A DNA stretch of 64,000 bases, taken from NCBI RefSeq assembly GCF_024753145.1, contig NZ_JANUGU010000001.1, forward strand, positions 1,426,001 to 1,490,000, written 5' to 3'. Positions within the stretch are counted from its first letter, which is position 1, and every line of letters starts with the position of its first letter. A program made the translations under genes and the position numbers. Under the pieces are notes generated by a model that worked only from the letters and a program-made list of their open reading frames with translations, did not search any database and had not been told where the DNA came from. Shown here piece after piece: positions 17,025 through 24,825 of this stretch. This stretch comes from Massilia terrae. GTDB taxonomy: Bacteria; Pseudomonadota; Gammaproteobacteria; Burkholderiales; Burkholderiaceae_D.

Positions 17025-18914
17025 TCAGTGGGTGAGTGCGGCGCCGCAGGCCGCACAGAAAACGTCGCCGGCGCGCGCCGCGTGGCCATGCGTGCAGCGG
17101 CGCGGCGCTTCGAGCACGGTCACGGTGGACGCCATGCCGGACAGCGCCGCCAGCTGCTCGGCGCGCATGGTGGCGTGCACCCGGGTCTTCAATAGGTCCG
17201 CCAGCGCGGCCGCGTTGGCCGTTGGCGCGAGCGCCAGCTTGGCCGTGTCATCCAGTTCGCCGAAGGACTGCGCACGGGTGATCTCCATCCTCGCTCGATC
17301 CAGCGCCTGCGCGTGACGGCGGTCCTCGGCGTCCAGCTCGACGTCGCGGATGGCGCGCTCGTGACGCGCGTCGGCATCGATGGTGCGCTGCAGCTTGTCG
17401 TGGCGCGCCAGCGCGTCGGCCAGTTCGCTGCCGCGGCGCAGGGCCGACAGCTCCTGCCGCACCTGCTCGGCATCGAGCGCATCGGCGCGCAGCAGTTCGC
17501 GGCGGCGGCGCTGGGCCTGTTCCTCTTCCCACTCCAGCGCGCGTTCGAGCTCGCGCTTGCGGGCGGCATTGGCCAGCACCAGCGCCTGGCGGCGCGCGGT
17601 GTGCTGCTCGTCGTCCAGCTCGCGCGCACGGCGCTCGGCCAGCGCTTCGGCCGCGCGCAGGCGCGCCACCTCGTCATGGCGGCGCGAGGCATCCTCAATG
17701 GCGAGCGCCTGCTCGATCTTGTTCCTGATCTGCTGCTGCAGCAGCACGTGCGAAAAGCGCTGCTGCGCCAGCTGGCGTGCCTGCAGCGCTTCCTGCTGCT
17801 GCGCCTCGAGCTCGGCGCGCATGCGGCTGCGCGCCAACGCGCGCAGGTGCGCCCACTCGTCGACCTCGCCGCCGCGGCGCGCGCCTTGGCGGGCCAGGTG
17901 GTGCTCCAGTTCGGCTACGACGTCTTCCGCACCGCGGTCGATGGCCTGCTTGCGCGATTCGGATTCGGCCACCCGCGCATACAGCTCGATCTCGCGCGAG
18001 CGCACCTGCTGCATGCTGTCGGCCTGGTCCAGCGACAGTTCGGCGCGGCGTTGGCGCTGGCGTCCCTGCTGCTCTTCGCGCCGGATCTTTTGCCACTCCT
18101 CGGCGTCGTACATCTCGTCGAGGTGGCGCGCGTGCTCGACCTGCACGTGGCGCTCGTCGGCGGCGAGCCACAGGCTGGCGACGCGCTCTCGGTTGGCGTC
18201 GTATTTATCGTGGCGCAGCGCGAGCGTATCGACCCGCACCGCGGCCAGGCCGTACTGCGCCAGCAGCAGCTTGAGCGCGCCCTGCAGGCGCTCGTCCAGT
18301 TCCGCGCGCAGCTCGCCGTTGGCCGCCATCTCGCGCACCGAACGGGCGCCGAGGAATTCCAGCGCGAGCTGGCGCACCGGCGCGCCGAGCAGCTCGCGCA
18401 GCTGCGGCGCGCCGATCACGCCCGGCATGGTCATGAAATGGCGGGCAAAAGCGGGCACGTGTTCGACCTGCAGGCGGACGGTGAAGCGCGCGGACAGCTT
18501 CAGGTATTCGGCGCTTTCCAGATCGTCGAACTCGAATTCGACCGGCAGCGCGGCGGTGCGGGTGACCAATATCTCGGCGTGCTGGTCGCGCAGCAGGTGG
18601 TTCAGGCGCGTGAAGAAGCCCTCGATCTCATATTCGCCCTGCGGCACTTCGGTGGCTTTCTCGCCCTGCAGGATGTAGGCGCGCGAGGTGGCCGGCACCC
18701 GGAGCGTCTTGACGAAGATGCCGGACAGCTCGCGCACGCCGAAGAACACGGCCAGTTCGTCCGGCCCCGCGATCCAGCGGTTGTCGCGCAACAGCGGCGG
18801 ATTGCGGGGTGCGCCCAGGGTCAGGCCGCAGCCCGCGCAGTAGCCCGAGGTGGCCGCGTTCTTGCGCTCGCAGCGCGGGCACTCGGCCGCGCCGAAACCG
18901 AACATCTCGAACAT
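17025..18914 (-). CDS. SPFH-domain protein with zinc ribbons at both ends and a long coiled coil
   Basis: A 629-residue protein. The N-terminal zinc ribbon is CPRCERKNAATSGYCAGCG (Cys 11-29). An SPFH/band-7-like domain follows at ~40-250 (ELAVFFGVRELSGIF, YEIEGFFTRLNHLL, RFTVRLQVEHVPAFARHF, LRELLGAPVRQLA, LLAQYGLAAVRVDTLAL). Residues ~255-560 are a very long Arg/Glu/Gln-rich coiled coil, and the end is a second ribbon (CTHGHAARAGDVFCAACG). It resembles the 'virion core protein'-type SPFH family, which forms large oligomers, often on membranes. The start has a CAGGAGA site. It is coupled to the kinase-FGE gene and has its own promoter at 18966-18994. The likely role is a scaffold for the kinase; this is inference. 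Confidence 0.85.
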   Translation of the reverse strand: MFEMFGFGAAECPRCERKNAATSGYCAGCGLTLGAPRNPPLLRDNRWIAGPDELAVFFGVRELSGIFVKTLRVPATSRAYILQGEKATEVPQGEYEIEGFFTRLNHLLRDQHAEILVTRTAALPVEFEFDDLESAEYLKLSARFTVRLQVEHVPAFARHFMTMPGVIGAPQLRELLGAPVRQLALEFLGARSVREMAANGELRAELDERLQGALKLLLAQYGLAAVRVDTLALRHDKYDANRERVASLWLAADERHVQVEHARHLDEMYDAEEWQKIRREEQQGRQRQRRAELSLDQADSMQQVRSREIELYARVAESESRKQAIDRGAEDVVAELEHHLARQGARRGGEVDEWAHLRALARSRMRAELEAQQQEALQARQLAQQRFSHVLLQQQIRNKIEQALAIEDASRRHDEVARLRAAEALAERRARELDDEQHTARRQALVLANAARKRELERALEWEEEQAQRRRRELLRADALDAEQVRQELSALRRGSELADALARHDKLQRTIDADARHERAIRDVELDAEDRRHAQALDRARMEITRAQSFGELDDTAKLALAPTANAAALADLLKTRVHATMRAEQLAALSGMASTVTVLEAPRRCTHGHAARAGDVFCAACGAALTH

Positions 18915-18965
18915 CGCTGTCTCCTGGTGAAGCGCCCCCTCCCCGCTGGCGCTAAAGTTGTCAAA

Positions 18966-18994
18966 ATTATAGCAGAGATTGTCAAGGGGTTCAA
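18966..18994 (-). promoter_or_regulatory. sigma70 promoter for the SPFH-kinase genes
   Basis: On the minus strand TTGAAC (18989-18994) and TATAAT (18966-18971) are separated by exactly 17 bases. The -35 overlaps the stop codon of the upstream Lon-like gene. Two TTGACAA copies straddle the -10 and could be part of an operator. The promoter lies 51 bases before the SPFH start codon, so the last part of this locus can be transcribed on its own. Confidence 0.72.
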
Positions 18995-19986
18995 ATAAAC
19001 CCGACACGTTCCACGCAGGCGAAGCTGGCGCCGCGCGCCTTGAGGGCAGCCGGGAATCCGGCTGGCAGCTGCCCCTCGCAGGCGCGCGGCAGCAGCACCC
19101 GGTCGCCGGGGGCTGCTGCCGCCAGCAGCAGCGCACATTTGGCGGCCACGCCTTCGACCGCCTCGACCCGGCCCGCATGCCAGGCGCTGGAACAGCCGCT
19201 GGCGAGGATGCGCCCGCGTGGCAGGAACTCGCGGCCGCGCGCCATCCGGTCGGCCATCACCAGCGCCAGTTCGAAGGAGTTGCCCTGGAACCGCGGCTGG
19301 CCGAAGCGCACCGTGGTGCGCCAGGCGCGCCCGGTCCGGCCATCGAAGTGGCGCGCGTCGAACAGCACTCGGCGCACCTCGTGCTGGCCGGCCAGGTCCA
19401 GTTCCGGCGCCGTGATCGAGGACTCGTCGTCGCTGCCGCCATCGGTCGGATAGACGCTGACTTCGACCCAGTCCAGGCTGTCGTGGATGCCGCCGCTATG
19501 CAGGGGAAACCAGCTGCGGGCGCTGGACACCGCCTGCGCCGCGTCGGGCTGGCCGGTGAGCGCGCCGAGATGGCGCAAGCCGTCCGGACCGCCGAGCAGC
19601 ACCCGGGCGTGGGCGCCGCGCAGGGTGTGGCCGCCGATGCGCCCGAGCTGCCATTCGTCGGACCAGCCATTGACGAGCAGCGCCTGTGGCGGTATCACGC
19701 CGCGCCCCATGCGGTCCGCCAGCACCGCTGCCAGCTCCCAGCCGCGCTCCGCGGGTGCGGGCGCACGATCCATGCTGAGCACTACCTGGTCGCGGCTGTC
19801 GTAGCGCGGTTCGGTATGGCGCGCCAGCCGCACCACCTGCTGCATGCGTTCGGCCCGCGCCGGCTGCCCCGGCACCGCACACTTGACGTCGGTCCGGCCC
19901 TCACGCGGACGGCGCGACGCGGTCACCAGCAGGGTCGAACCGTCGGCCAGCAGGCAGCGACATTCGGCAGCATGCGGCGCGCTCAT
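18991..19986 (-). CDS. Lon-like (S16) domain protein, duplicated, with Ser-Lys pair
   Basis: A 331-residue soluble protein made of two related halves. The C-terminal half (~225-330) matches the fold order of the Lon proteolytic domain: GNSFELALVMADRM, RGRILASGCSSAW, GRVEAVEGVAAKCALLLAAA, DRVLLPRACEGQL. Ser237 and Lys283 fall where Lon has its catalytic Ser and Lys (spacing 46 here, 43 in E. coli Lon). The N-terminal half (~70-150) repeats the pattern (GWELAAVLADRMGRG, LGRIGGHTLRGAHARVLLGG) but lacks the Ser and Lys. There is no ATPase domain. It overlaps the upstream gene by 4 bases (ATGA), so it is translated in an operon. A protease role is inference; a binding-only role is possible. Confidence 0.65.
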   Translation of the reverse strand: MSAPHAAECRCLLADGSTLLVTASRRPREGRTDVKCAVPGQPARAERMQQVVRLARHTEPRYDSRDQVVLSMDRAPAPAERGWELAAVLADRMGRGVIPPQALLVNGWSDEWQLGRIGGHTLRGAHARVLLGGPDGLRHLGALTGQPDAAQAVSSARSWFPLHSGGIHDSLDWVEVSVYPTDGGSDDESSITAPELDLAGQHEVRRVLFDARHFDGRTGRAWRTTVRFGQPRFQGNSFELALVMADRMARGREFLPRGRILASGCSSAWHAGRVEAVEGVAAKCALLLAAAAPGDRVLLPRACEGQLPAGFPAALKARGASFACVERVGFI

Positions 19987-21023
19987 TGTTCGTCCTCCGG
20001 ATGGATGCTGCGCCGCGCGGCACAGTGGAATTCGAGGTTGGCGGCGATGCGGTCCAGCTCATCGAGCAGCGCCGGCGCCTCGCGGGCTTCGGCGCGTTCG
20101 AAGCGCGCCAGCAGCGCCCACGCCTCGTCGAGGCTCTCGGCGGCCAGCACGCAGTGGTGCGCGCGGCGCGCCTGCACAGTGGCCAGCAGCGCCTGTCCCG
20201 GCGCTTGCAGCCCGAGCGCCGGCATGGTCGCCACCGACAGGCCAAGCAGGTCGAGGCGCTGCAGCAGCGCCTGCAGCGTGCGGAACTGGACGCCGCTGGC
20301 GGGCAGCGCGGCCAGGCGCACCGCCCGCATCAGGCAGGGCAGCTCCAGGAACAGGCGGCGCAAGGCGCGCGCATCAACGGCCCGGGCGTCCACCTGGTGG
20401 ACCGCCACCGATGCCGCCACCGGCATGGGCGGCACGGCGCATTCAAGACGGTCAAGCAGCATGCGGCCGTAGTCGCACATGCCGCCGAGGTCCACCGGGA
20501 CGCAATCCTCCACCACGATCCCGAAGCGCGTGTACAGCAGCTGGTCGAATCCCGCGCGGAAGGCGTTCCACTCATCCACCGTGGTACACGGCGGCAGTTC
20601 CATATTCCCTTGGGCGAGCTCGCGCTGCAGCGCCTGTTCCATGCCGCGCACCAGCTCCACCAGCATCAGGCTGCCGCCGCATTCGCTCGCCAGGAAGAGG
20701 TCGAAGCGCTGCTGCTCCAGCCGCGGATCGGGGCGGTCGACCACGAAGTGCACCGCCAGCCCGATCTCCGGCGCGGCGGCAAAGGGTACCATCTGCCCCG
20801 TGTATGGCCCTGGATGAAAGCACCACGCGGTTTCGCCGGCGGCCAAGCTGGCCCGATGCCCGGCGGCCATGCGCCGTGTGCGACCGTCGGCATCCACGAC
20901 CAGCCCGCAGCAGTGGCCCGGCACGGCCAGCCCCGCCGGCAGCGCGCGTGCGACGATCTCCGTCCCCAGCTCGGTGGCCAGGAATCCGCTGTGGCGCGGA
21001 CCGCGCTGGAACAGGCCGTGCAT
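19983..21023 (-). CDS. unknown protein, possible divergent SPFH-like N-terminus
   Basis: A 346-residue soluble protein of unknown family. The start at 21021-21023 lies 4 bases after the upstream stop; the longer reading upstream overlaps the preceding gene and looks non-coding. The N-terminal part has a band-7-like flow: LPAGLAVPGHCCGLVVDADG, RRMAAGHRASLAAGETAW, EIGLAVHFVVDRPDPRLEQQRF, YTRFGIVVEDCVPVDLGG. It may therefore be a second, divergent SPFH protein next to the clear one at 17025; this is a weak call. The C-terminal ~150 residues are helical with many Leu/Ala/Arg. Start and stop are both coupled to neighbours, so it works with the Lon-like and unknown proteins beside it. Confidence 0.7.
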   Translation of the reverse strand: MHGLFQRGPRHSGFLATELGTEIVARALPAGLAVPGHCCGLVVDADGRTRRMAAGHRASLAAGETAWCFHPGPYTGQMVPFAAAPEIGLAVHFVVDRPDPRLEQQRFDLFLASECGGSLMLVELVRGMEQALQRELAQGNMELPPCTTVDEWNAFRAGFDQLLYTRFGIVVEDCVPVDLGGMCDYGRMLLDRLECAVPPMPVAASVAVHQVDARAVDARALRRLFLELPCLMRAVRLAALPASGVQFRTLQALLQRLDLLGLSVATMPALGLQAPGQALLATVQARRAHHCVLAAESLDEAWALLARFERAEAREAPALLDELDRIAANLEFHCAARRSIHPEDEQ

Positions 21024-21027
21024 GCAA

Positions 21028-21597
21028 TCACCCGCCGCCGACCGGCCGCACCGTGAAGCGCGCGCCGTGCTGCTGGAAGTAGCGTGCCGGGTCGCCCGGC
21101 GCCTGCCACGGTCCTTCGCACTCGCCGTCGCCATCGAGACGGCCCTGCAGCAGCACCTTGCCCTCGGCGTCCAGCACGCACAGCGCCGGACGTTCGCGCA
21201 GCAGGCGCGCGGTGAAGGGTGCGCATGCCTTCAGCTGCAGGGTGAGCTGCCAGCCACCGTCGTCATCGCTGAAATGCAGGATCCAGTAGCCGTCGTCGGT
21301 CGTCAGGCGCGCCAGCGTTCCCGAATCGGCCGCGCGCAGCATGCCGGTACTGCCGTCCCAAGCATCGTCGTTGGCACTCTTGCGTGGCGCGCGCCTGTCG
21401 ATGGCGAGCTGGCGCAGGCGGCGCACGGTGAGTGGCGACGCCTCCAGCGCCATGCGCTCGTTCGCGGTCAGCGGGCGGCTGCCGTCCAGCGCCGCGCGCA
21501 AGATGTCATCCGCCAGCATCAGGCGGTCGCCTTCCTTGCGGCGGCCGGCCAGCAGTTGTTCGCGCAGGCGGCGGTCCAGGTGGTTTGTACGTTTCAA
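21028..21597 (-). CDS. unknown operon protein, 189 residues
   Basis: Not recognised. It is a 189-residue soluble protein. The N-terminal 70 residues are helical and strongly basic (KRTNHLDRRLREQLLAGRRK, TVRRLRQLAIDRRAPRKS). The rest is beta-rich and acidic (GYWILHFSDDDGGWQLTLQL, LCVLDAEGKVLLQGRLDGDG), like a small beta-sandwich or PH-like fold. It starts 10 bases after the upstream gene's stop and ends 4 bases before the next start. The compact spacing argues that it is a dedicated partner in this locus. Confidence 0.72.
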   Translation of the reverse strand: MKRTNHLDRRLREQLLAGRRKEGDRLMLADDILRAALDGSRPLTANERMALEASPLTVRRLRQLAIDRRAPRKSANDDAWDGSTGMLRAADSGTLARLTTDDGYWILHFSDDDGGWQLTLQLKACAPFTARLLRERPALCVLDAEGKVLLQGRLDGDGECEGPWQAPGDPARYFQQHGARFTVRPVGGG

Positions 21598-21607
21598 CTT
21601 TCCTCCG

Positions 21608-22882
21608 TCATCGGCGCGCTGTTGCCAGCCGCTCGATCGCCGCGTCGCGCCGCTTGCGCAGCGTCGGCAGCGAGATCCGGTCGAGCAGCGCGAGCTGCTG
21701 CATCACCGGCAGCTCGCCGGTCGCCGGGTCGAGCCATTCGGCGGGATAGCAGTCGTCGGCCGGGCCGATCAGCTTGAGGTAGACCGCAAGCCGCACCGGC
21801 ATCGAGTCGCGCGCCAGCGCACGCTCGGCCCACGCGCCCGCTCCCGCGGCGGACAGCGCCACTTCGGCAAAGCGGGGGGGAAGGGAAAGCGCGCCGCGCT
21901 CGGGCACCGGTTCGTCGTCGCGTTCGGCCGCACTGCCCTCCTCCGGCTCGCGGGCGTCTTGCGCCAGCTCGTCCTGCCGAGCCTCCAGGATCTGGTCGGG
22001 GCCGGGGCTCGCGGCCTCCTGCGAGTCGGCCAGCACCCGGGCATAGTCGTCCAGCCAGCCGGTCGCCTCGAAGGAGTCGAGCCGCCAGTCACCGTCGCGG
22101 TTTGCCGACATGCGCTCGTACTCGGCGATCTCGGCCAGCATGGCGTCGATTTTCGCAGGACTGGTCTTCAAGCTGGCGAAGCGCTTGGAGCGGGTGTGAA
22201 GGGGACCGGAGCTGTCCGTAAAGCGCTCCAGCGACTCGCTCCACGCGATGACCCATTCGGCCTTGCAGGCGCCGCCTCCCCGCAGCAGGCGCGCCTCGAT
22301 CGGTTCCGCGCCGATCTCGCGCCCGAGGATGGCGCCGACCTGCTCGCGGTGCTGGTCCCAGCCGTCGAACAGGCGGGCGATCTCGCCGCGCGCGGTGTCG
22401 AGCATGCGGAAAGCGTACATGCGGTTCGGGCTGCAGGGCCGGCCGCAGGCGGCCTGGTAGTTGTCGGAGTCGACCTTGTCGCGCAGGCCGGCGTACATGT
22501 CGTTGACCTTCTTGCGCAGCAGGCCGTCGGCGCCGGCGCCGAGCCAGAAGGGACCGAGCCGGCGATATTCGCCGACCACCGCCGCACACATCCCGGCCCA
22601 GTCGGCGGGACGGGCCTGCAGTTCATACAGCAGCGTCAGCGCCAGCTCGAACACGGTCTCGCCGTAGCTGTTGCCAGGCGCTTGCGCACGCGATGCGCGG
22701 GCGCTGGCGCGCAGCGCATCGGCGCACAGGTCCACGTAGTCACCCAGCGTGTCATATTGCGCCTCCTGCTGCACCAGGCGGCCGACATCGCATTGCGCCA
22801 GCGCGTGCAGGGAGCACTGCCCCAGCAGCTTGCGCACCTGTTCCCAACCAGGTTCCTGATAGCGGGTGCCCGGCAAACGCAT
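21608..22882 (-). CDS. unknown protein, first gene of the kinase/SPFH locus
   Basis: Not recognised. It is a 424-residue soluble, mostly helical protein without signal peptide. Notable parts are LRASARASRAQAPGNSYGET, WLGAGADGLLRKKVNDMYAG, a Cys pair in YQAACGRPCSPNRMYAF, an acidic linker at ~300-330 (ARQDELAQDAREPEEGSAAE) and a C-terminal helical part ending RKRRDAAIERLATARR. A strong GAGGAAGG site precedes the ATG. As the first gene of a minus-strand run with gaps of only a few bases, it sets the upstream edge of the locus. The 254 bases before it, shared with a divergent small secreted protein gene, must hold its promoter; none stands out. Confidence 0.75.
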   Translation of the reverse strand: MRLPGTRYQEPGWEQVRKLLGQCSLHALAQCDVGRLVQQEAQYDTLGDYVDLCADALRASARASRAQAPGNSYGETVFELALTLLYELQARPADWAGMCAAVVGEYRRLGPFWLGAGADGLLRKKVNDMYAGLRDKVDSDNYQAACGRPCSPNRMYAFRMLDTARGEIARLFDGWDQHREQVGAILGREIGAEPIEARLLRGGGACKAEWVIAWSESLERFTDSSGPLHTRSKRFASLKTSPAKIDAMLAEIAEYERMSANRDGDWRLDSFEATGWLDDYARVLADSQEAASPGPDQILEARQDELAQDAREPEEGSAAERDDEPVPERGALSLPPRFAEVALSAAGAGAWAERALARDSMPVRLAVYLKLIGPADDCYPAEWLDPATGELPVMQQLALLDRISLPTLRKRRDAAIERLATARR

Positions 22883-23136
22883 ACCTTCCTCGTCCCCTTG
22901 AATCGTGGTCCGCCCGGCGGCGAACCCGAAAAAATATTGCCAGAAAACGAAGAAACGGGGCGCGCTGTTCAGTGCGCTACGGATACACCGCGCCCACGCG
23001 AGACGCGGGCCATTGAAACACCGGCTTTTTCGCAGTTCATCCCGTGTTTTCTACCTCCCGTCGCATACCGATGGCGACCCAGGGAGCCCTTGGATACAGT
23101 GCTCACATCGAAACCACATTTGCAAGGAGAACTGAA

Positions 23137-23367
23137 ATGAACATCGCCAAACACATGGAAGCCGTCTTCATCGCCGCACTGGTCTTTGCCGGCTCCGCAG
23201 CCTTCATCGCCAACGCCAATGCGAATGTACCCGCGAAGCCGGCAGCGCCGGTCGCCACCATCCAGGCCGCCATGCCGGTTGTGACCGTGACCGCCAAGCG
23301 CCTGACGCCGGAACAGAAGCGCGCCTCGCTGATCGCCGAACGCGCCGCCGCACGGAGCAATGCATGA
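23137..23367 (+). CDS. small secreted protein
   Basis: A 76-residue product with an N-terminal signal segment (KHMEAVFIAALVFAGSAAFI, cleavage near ANANA). A short charged tail containing VVTVTAKRLTPEQKRASLIA follows. The TAKRLTPEQK element is a pattern I associate with small exported proteins of this bacterial family; the function is unknown. The ATG is preceded by a strong AAGGAG site. A long hairpin follows its stop codon. Confidence 0.8.
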   Translation: MNIAKHMEAVFIAALVFAGSAAFIANANANVPAKPAAPVATIQAAMPVVTVTAKRLTPEQKRASLIAERAAARSNA

Positions 23368-23377
23368 TGCCCACTGC

Positions 23378-23418
23378 CCGCTGGCGTTGCGTCATCCCTT
23401 GACGCCCAACGCCAGCGG
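23378..23418. repeat. long inverted repeat after small secreted protein gene
   Basis: Twelve-base perfect arms CCGCTGGCGTTG (23378-23389) and CAACGCCAGCGG (23407-23418) with a 17-base loop, 10 bases past the stop at 23367. There is no T run. It probably protects the mRNA end or helps termination. Confidence 0.6.
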
Positions 23419-23557
23419 CCGCGCTTCCCCGAGCGCACGCCGCATGTATCGCGGATCCTACCAAGCGTTTCATTTGTAAGGACTTGCGTCAATCGCCCCC
23501 GCGCCTGGCCGCGATTGCTATAGTGGGCTCGTCCATCCCGGATACGGAGACCACACC

Positions 23558-24097
23558 ATGAAACGCATCCTCACTCTCGCTACTTTCGTCACTCTCGCCG
23601 CCGCAGCCTTCGCCCCGCTGCCGTCGATGGCGCAGAGCCAATACAGTGTCGTCATCAGTTCGGCGCCGCCGGCCCCGCTGTACGAAGCCGTGCCCGCGCC
23701 GCGCCGTGGCTATGTGTGGGCGCCGGGCCACTGGGAATGGCGTGGACAGCGCCACGCATGGGCGCCCGGCTACTGGATCGCCGAACGCCCGGGGTATGCC
23801 TATAGCGCCCCGGTGTGGTATCGCCACGATCGCGGCTGGTACATGGAGCCGGGGCGCTGGACGCCGACCGGCTGGGACCGTGGCCGTGACTGGGACCGTG
23901 GCCGTGACTGGGACCGTGGCCGCGACTGGGATCGTGGCCGTGACTGGGATCGGGGCCGCGACTGGGACCGCCGCCGTGACTGGGACCGCGACGAGCACCG
24001 CCGTTGGGAGGAACGCGAGCATTACCTCCGCGACCGCGATGGCGACGGTGTCCCCAACTGGCGCGACCGCGCACCGGACAACTGGCGCCGCTACTGA
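23558..24097 (+). CDS. YXWGXW-repeat secreted protein with DRGRDW tandem repeats
   Basis: A 179-residue exported protein with a signal peptide (KRILTLATFVTLAAAAFAPL, cleavage near SMA-QS). YXWGXW-type repeats follow (YVWAPGHWEWRGQRHAWAPG, then YWIAERPGYAYSAP). The central part is a tandem hexapeptide array WDRGRD, six copies, from an 18-base DNA repeat (23873-23980). The end contains DRDGDGVPNWRD, a thrombospondin-type-3-like calcium loop. The family is common in beta- and gammaproteobacteria, with unknown function in the envelope. An intrinsic terminator follows at 24106. Confidence 0.85.
   Translation: MKRILTLATFVTLAAAAFAPLPSMAQSQYSVVISSAPPAPLYEAVPAPRRGYVWAPGHWEWRGQRHAWAPGYWIAERPGYAYSAPVWYRHDRGWYMEPGRWTPTGWDRGRDWDRGRDWDRGRDWDRGRDWDRGRDWDRRRDWDRDEHRRWEEREHYLRDRDGDGVPNWRDRAPDNWRRY
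23873..23980 (+). repeat. 18-bp tandem repeat coding for WDRGRD
   Basis: Six head-to-tail 18-base units of the type TGGGACCGTGGCCGTGAC with a few third-position changes, all in frame inside the YXWGXW gene. A partial seventh unit follows. Near-identity of the units implies recent expansion and possible copy-number variation. Confidence 0.9.
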
Positions 24098-24105
24098 CGC
24101 CAACG

Positions 24106-24128
24106 AAAAGCGCCTGCGGGCGCTTTTT
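24106..24128 (+). terminator. intrinsic terminator after YXWGXW gene
   Basis: AAAAGCGCC pairs with GGCGCTTTTT around a short TGC loop, ending in five T residues. It begins 9 bases after the stop codon of the YXWGXW gene. Confidence 0.82.
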
Positions 24129-24165
24129 GCCATGTCCGGTCCGCCGATCGGGTATGCTGCGCACG

Positions 24166-24825
24166 ATGAATGAACTCTACGAGCTGGCCTACCGGCGCGA
24201 ACGCAGCGCCAGCCGCCGATTGGCGCGGCAAACCGGCATGACGCACGAGCAGGCGCTGCGCACGACACTGGAACAGCAGGTTGGCGACGCCGGCCTCGCC
24301 CAGCTGGTCGCCGAACGGCGCGCTCTGGCGCAGGCCGAGGCACGGCGCATCGCCGATCGCCGCGCGGCGCGCGCCACCAACGAACAACAGCGCAAGGCGC
24401 GCCACCTTGCGGGTCCGGGCACCTGGAATGCATGGTTCGACGGTTCGGCCCGTCCCAACCCGGGCCGCTGCGCCATCGGCGCTGTGCTCAACGGGCCGGA
24501 CGGACAGGTCGTCGAGATCTCCGAGCAGGCAGGCTACGGCAACAGCGGCGAGGCCGAATACCGCGCCCTCATTGCGCTGCTGCGGGCCGCCGTCGCGTAC
24601 TTGCCGCAGCAGCTGACCATCCACGGTGACAGCCAGGTCGTGATCGACGATGTCAACGGTCCCGAGGACGCCGCCGCGCAAGCGCTTCTGGCGTACCGGC
24701 GCGAAGCGCACGCCCTGCTTGCGCAACTGCCGGAGGTGACCCTGCGCTGGGTGCCGCGCCACCGCAACCAGCAGGCCGACGCGCTGTCGCAGCGCGCCGG
24801 TCTCGGGTCCGAGGCGAAAGCATGA
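24166..24825 (+). CDS. ribonuclease H-like protein with helical N-terminal extension
   Basis: A 219-residue protein. The first ~80 residues are helical and Arg/Ala-rich (RRERSASRRLARQTGMTHEQ). The RNase H fold occupies ~85-215: WNAWFDGSARPNPG (first Asp), SGEAEYRALIALL (Glu), LTIHGDSQVVIDDV (Asp) and RHRNQQADALSQRA (last Asp). The DEDD set is complete, so RNA-DNA hybrid cleavage is likely. This is the reverse-transcriptase-like/RNase HI subgroup rather than the housekeeping rnhA. Two ATGs 12 bases apart are possible; the second is used. It overlaps the HD gene by 4 bases (ATGA). Confidence 0.87.
   Translation: MNELYELAYRRERSASRRLARQTGMTHEQALRTTLEQQVGDAGLAQLVAERRALAQAEARRIADRRAARATNEQQRKARHLAGPGTWNAWFDGSARPNPGRCAIGAVLNGPDGQVVEISEQAGYGNSGEAEYRALIALLRAAVAYLPQQLTIHGDSQVVIDDVNGPEDAAAQALLAYRREAHALLAQLPEVTLRWVPRHRNQQADALSQRAGLGSEAKA

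Noticed and set aside
17313..18998. 561-codon plus-strand frame
   Set aside because: Antisense to the coiled-coil SPFH protein; composition bias only.
23873..23980. CRISPR array
   Set aside because: The 18-base repeats are head to tail without spacers and encode an in-frame peptide repeat. No cas genes or other arrays are seen.
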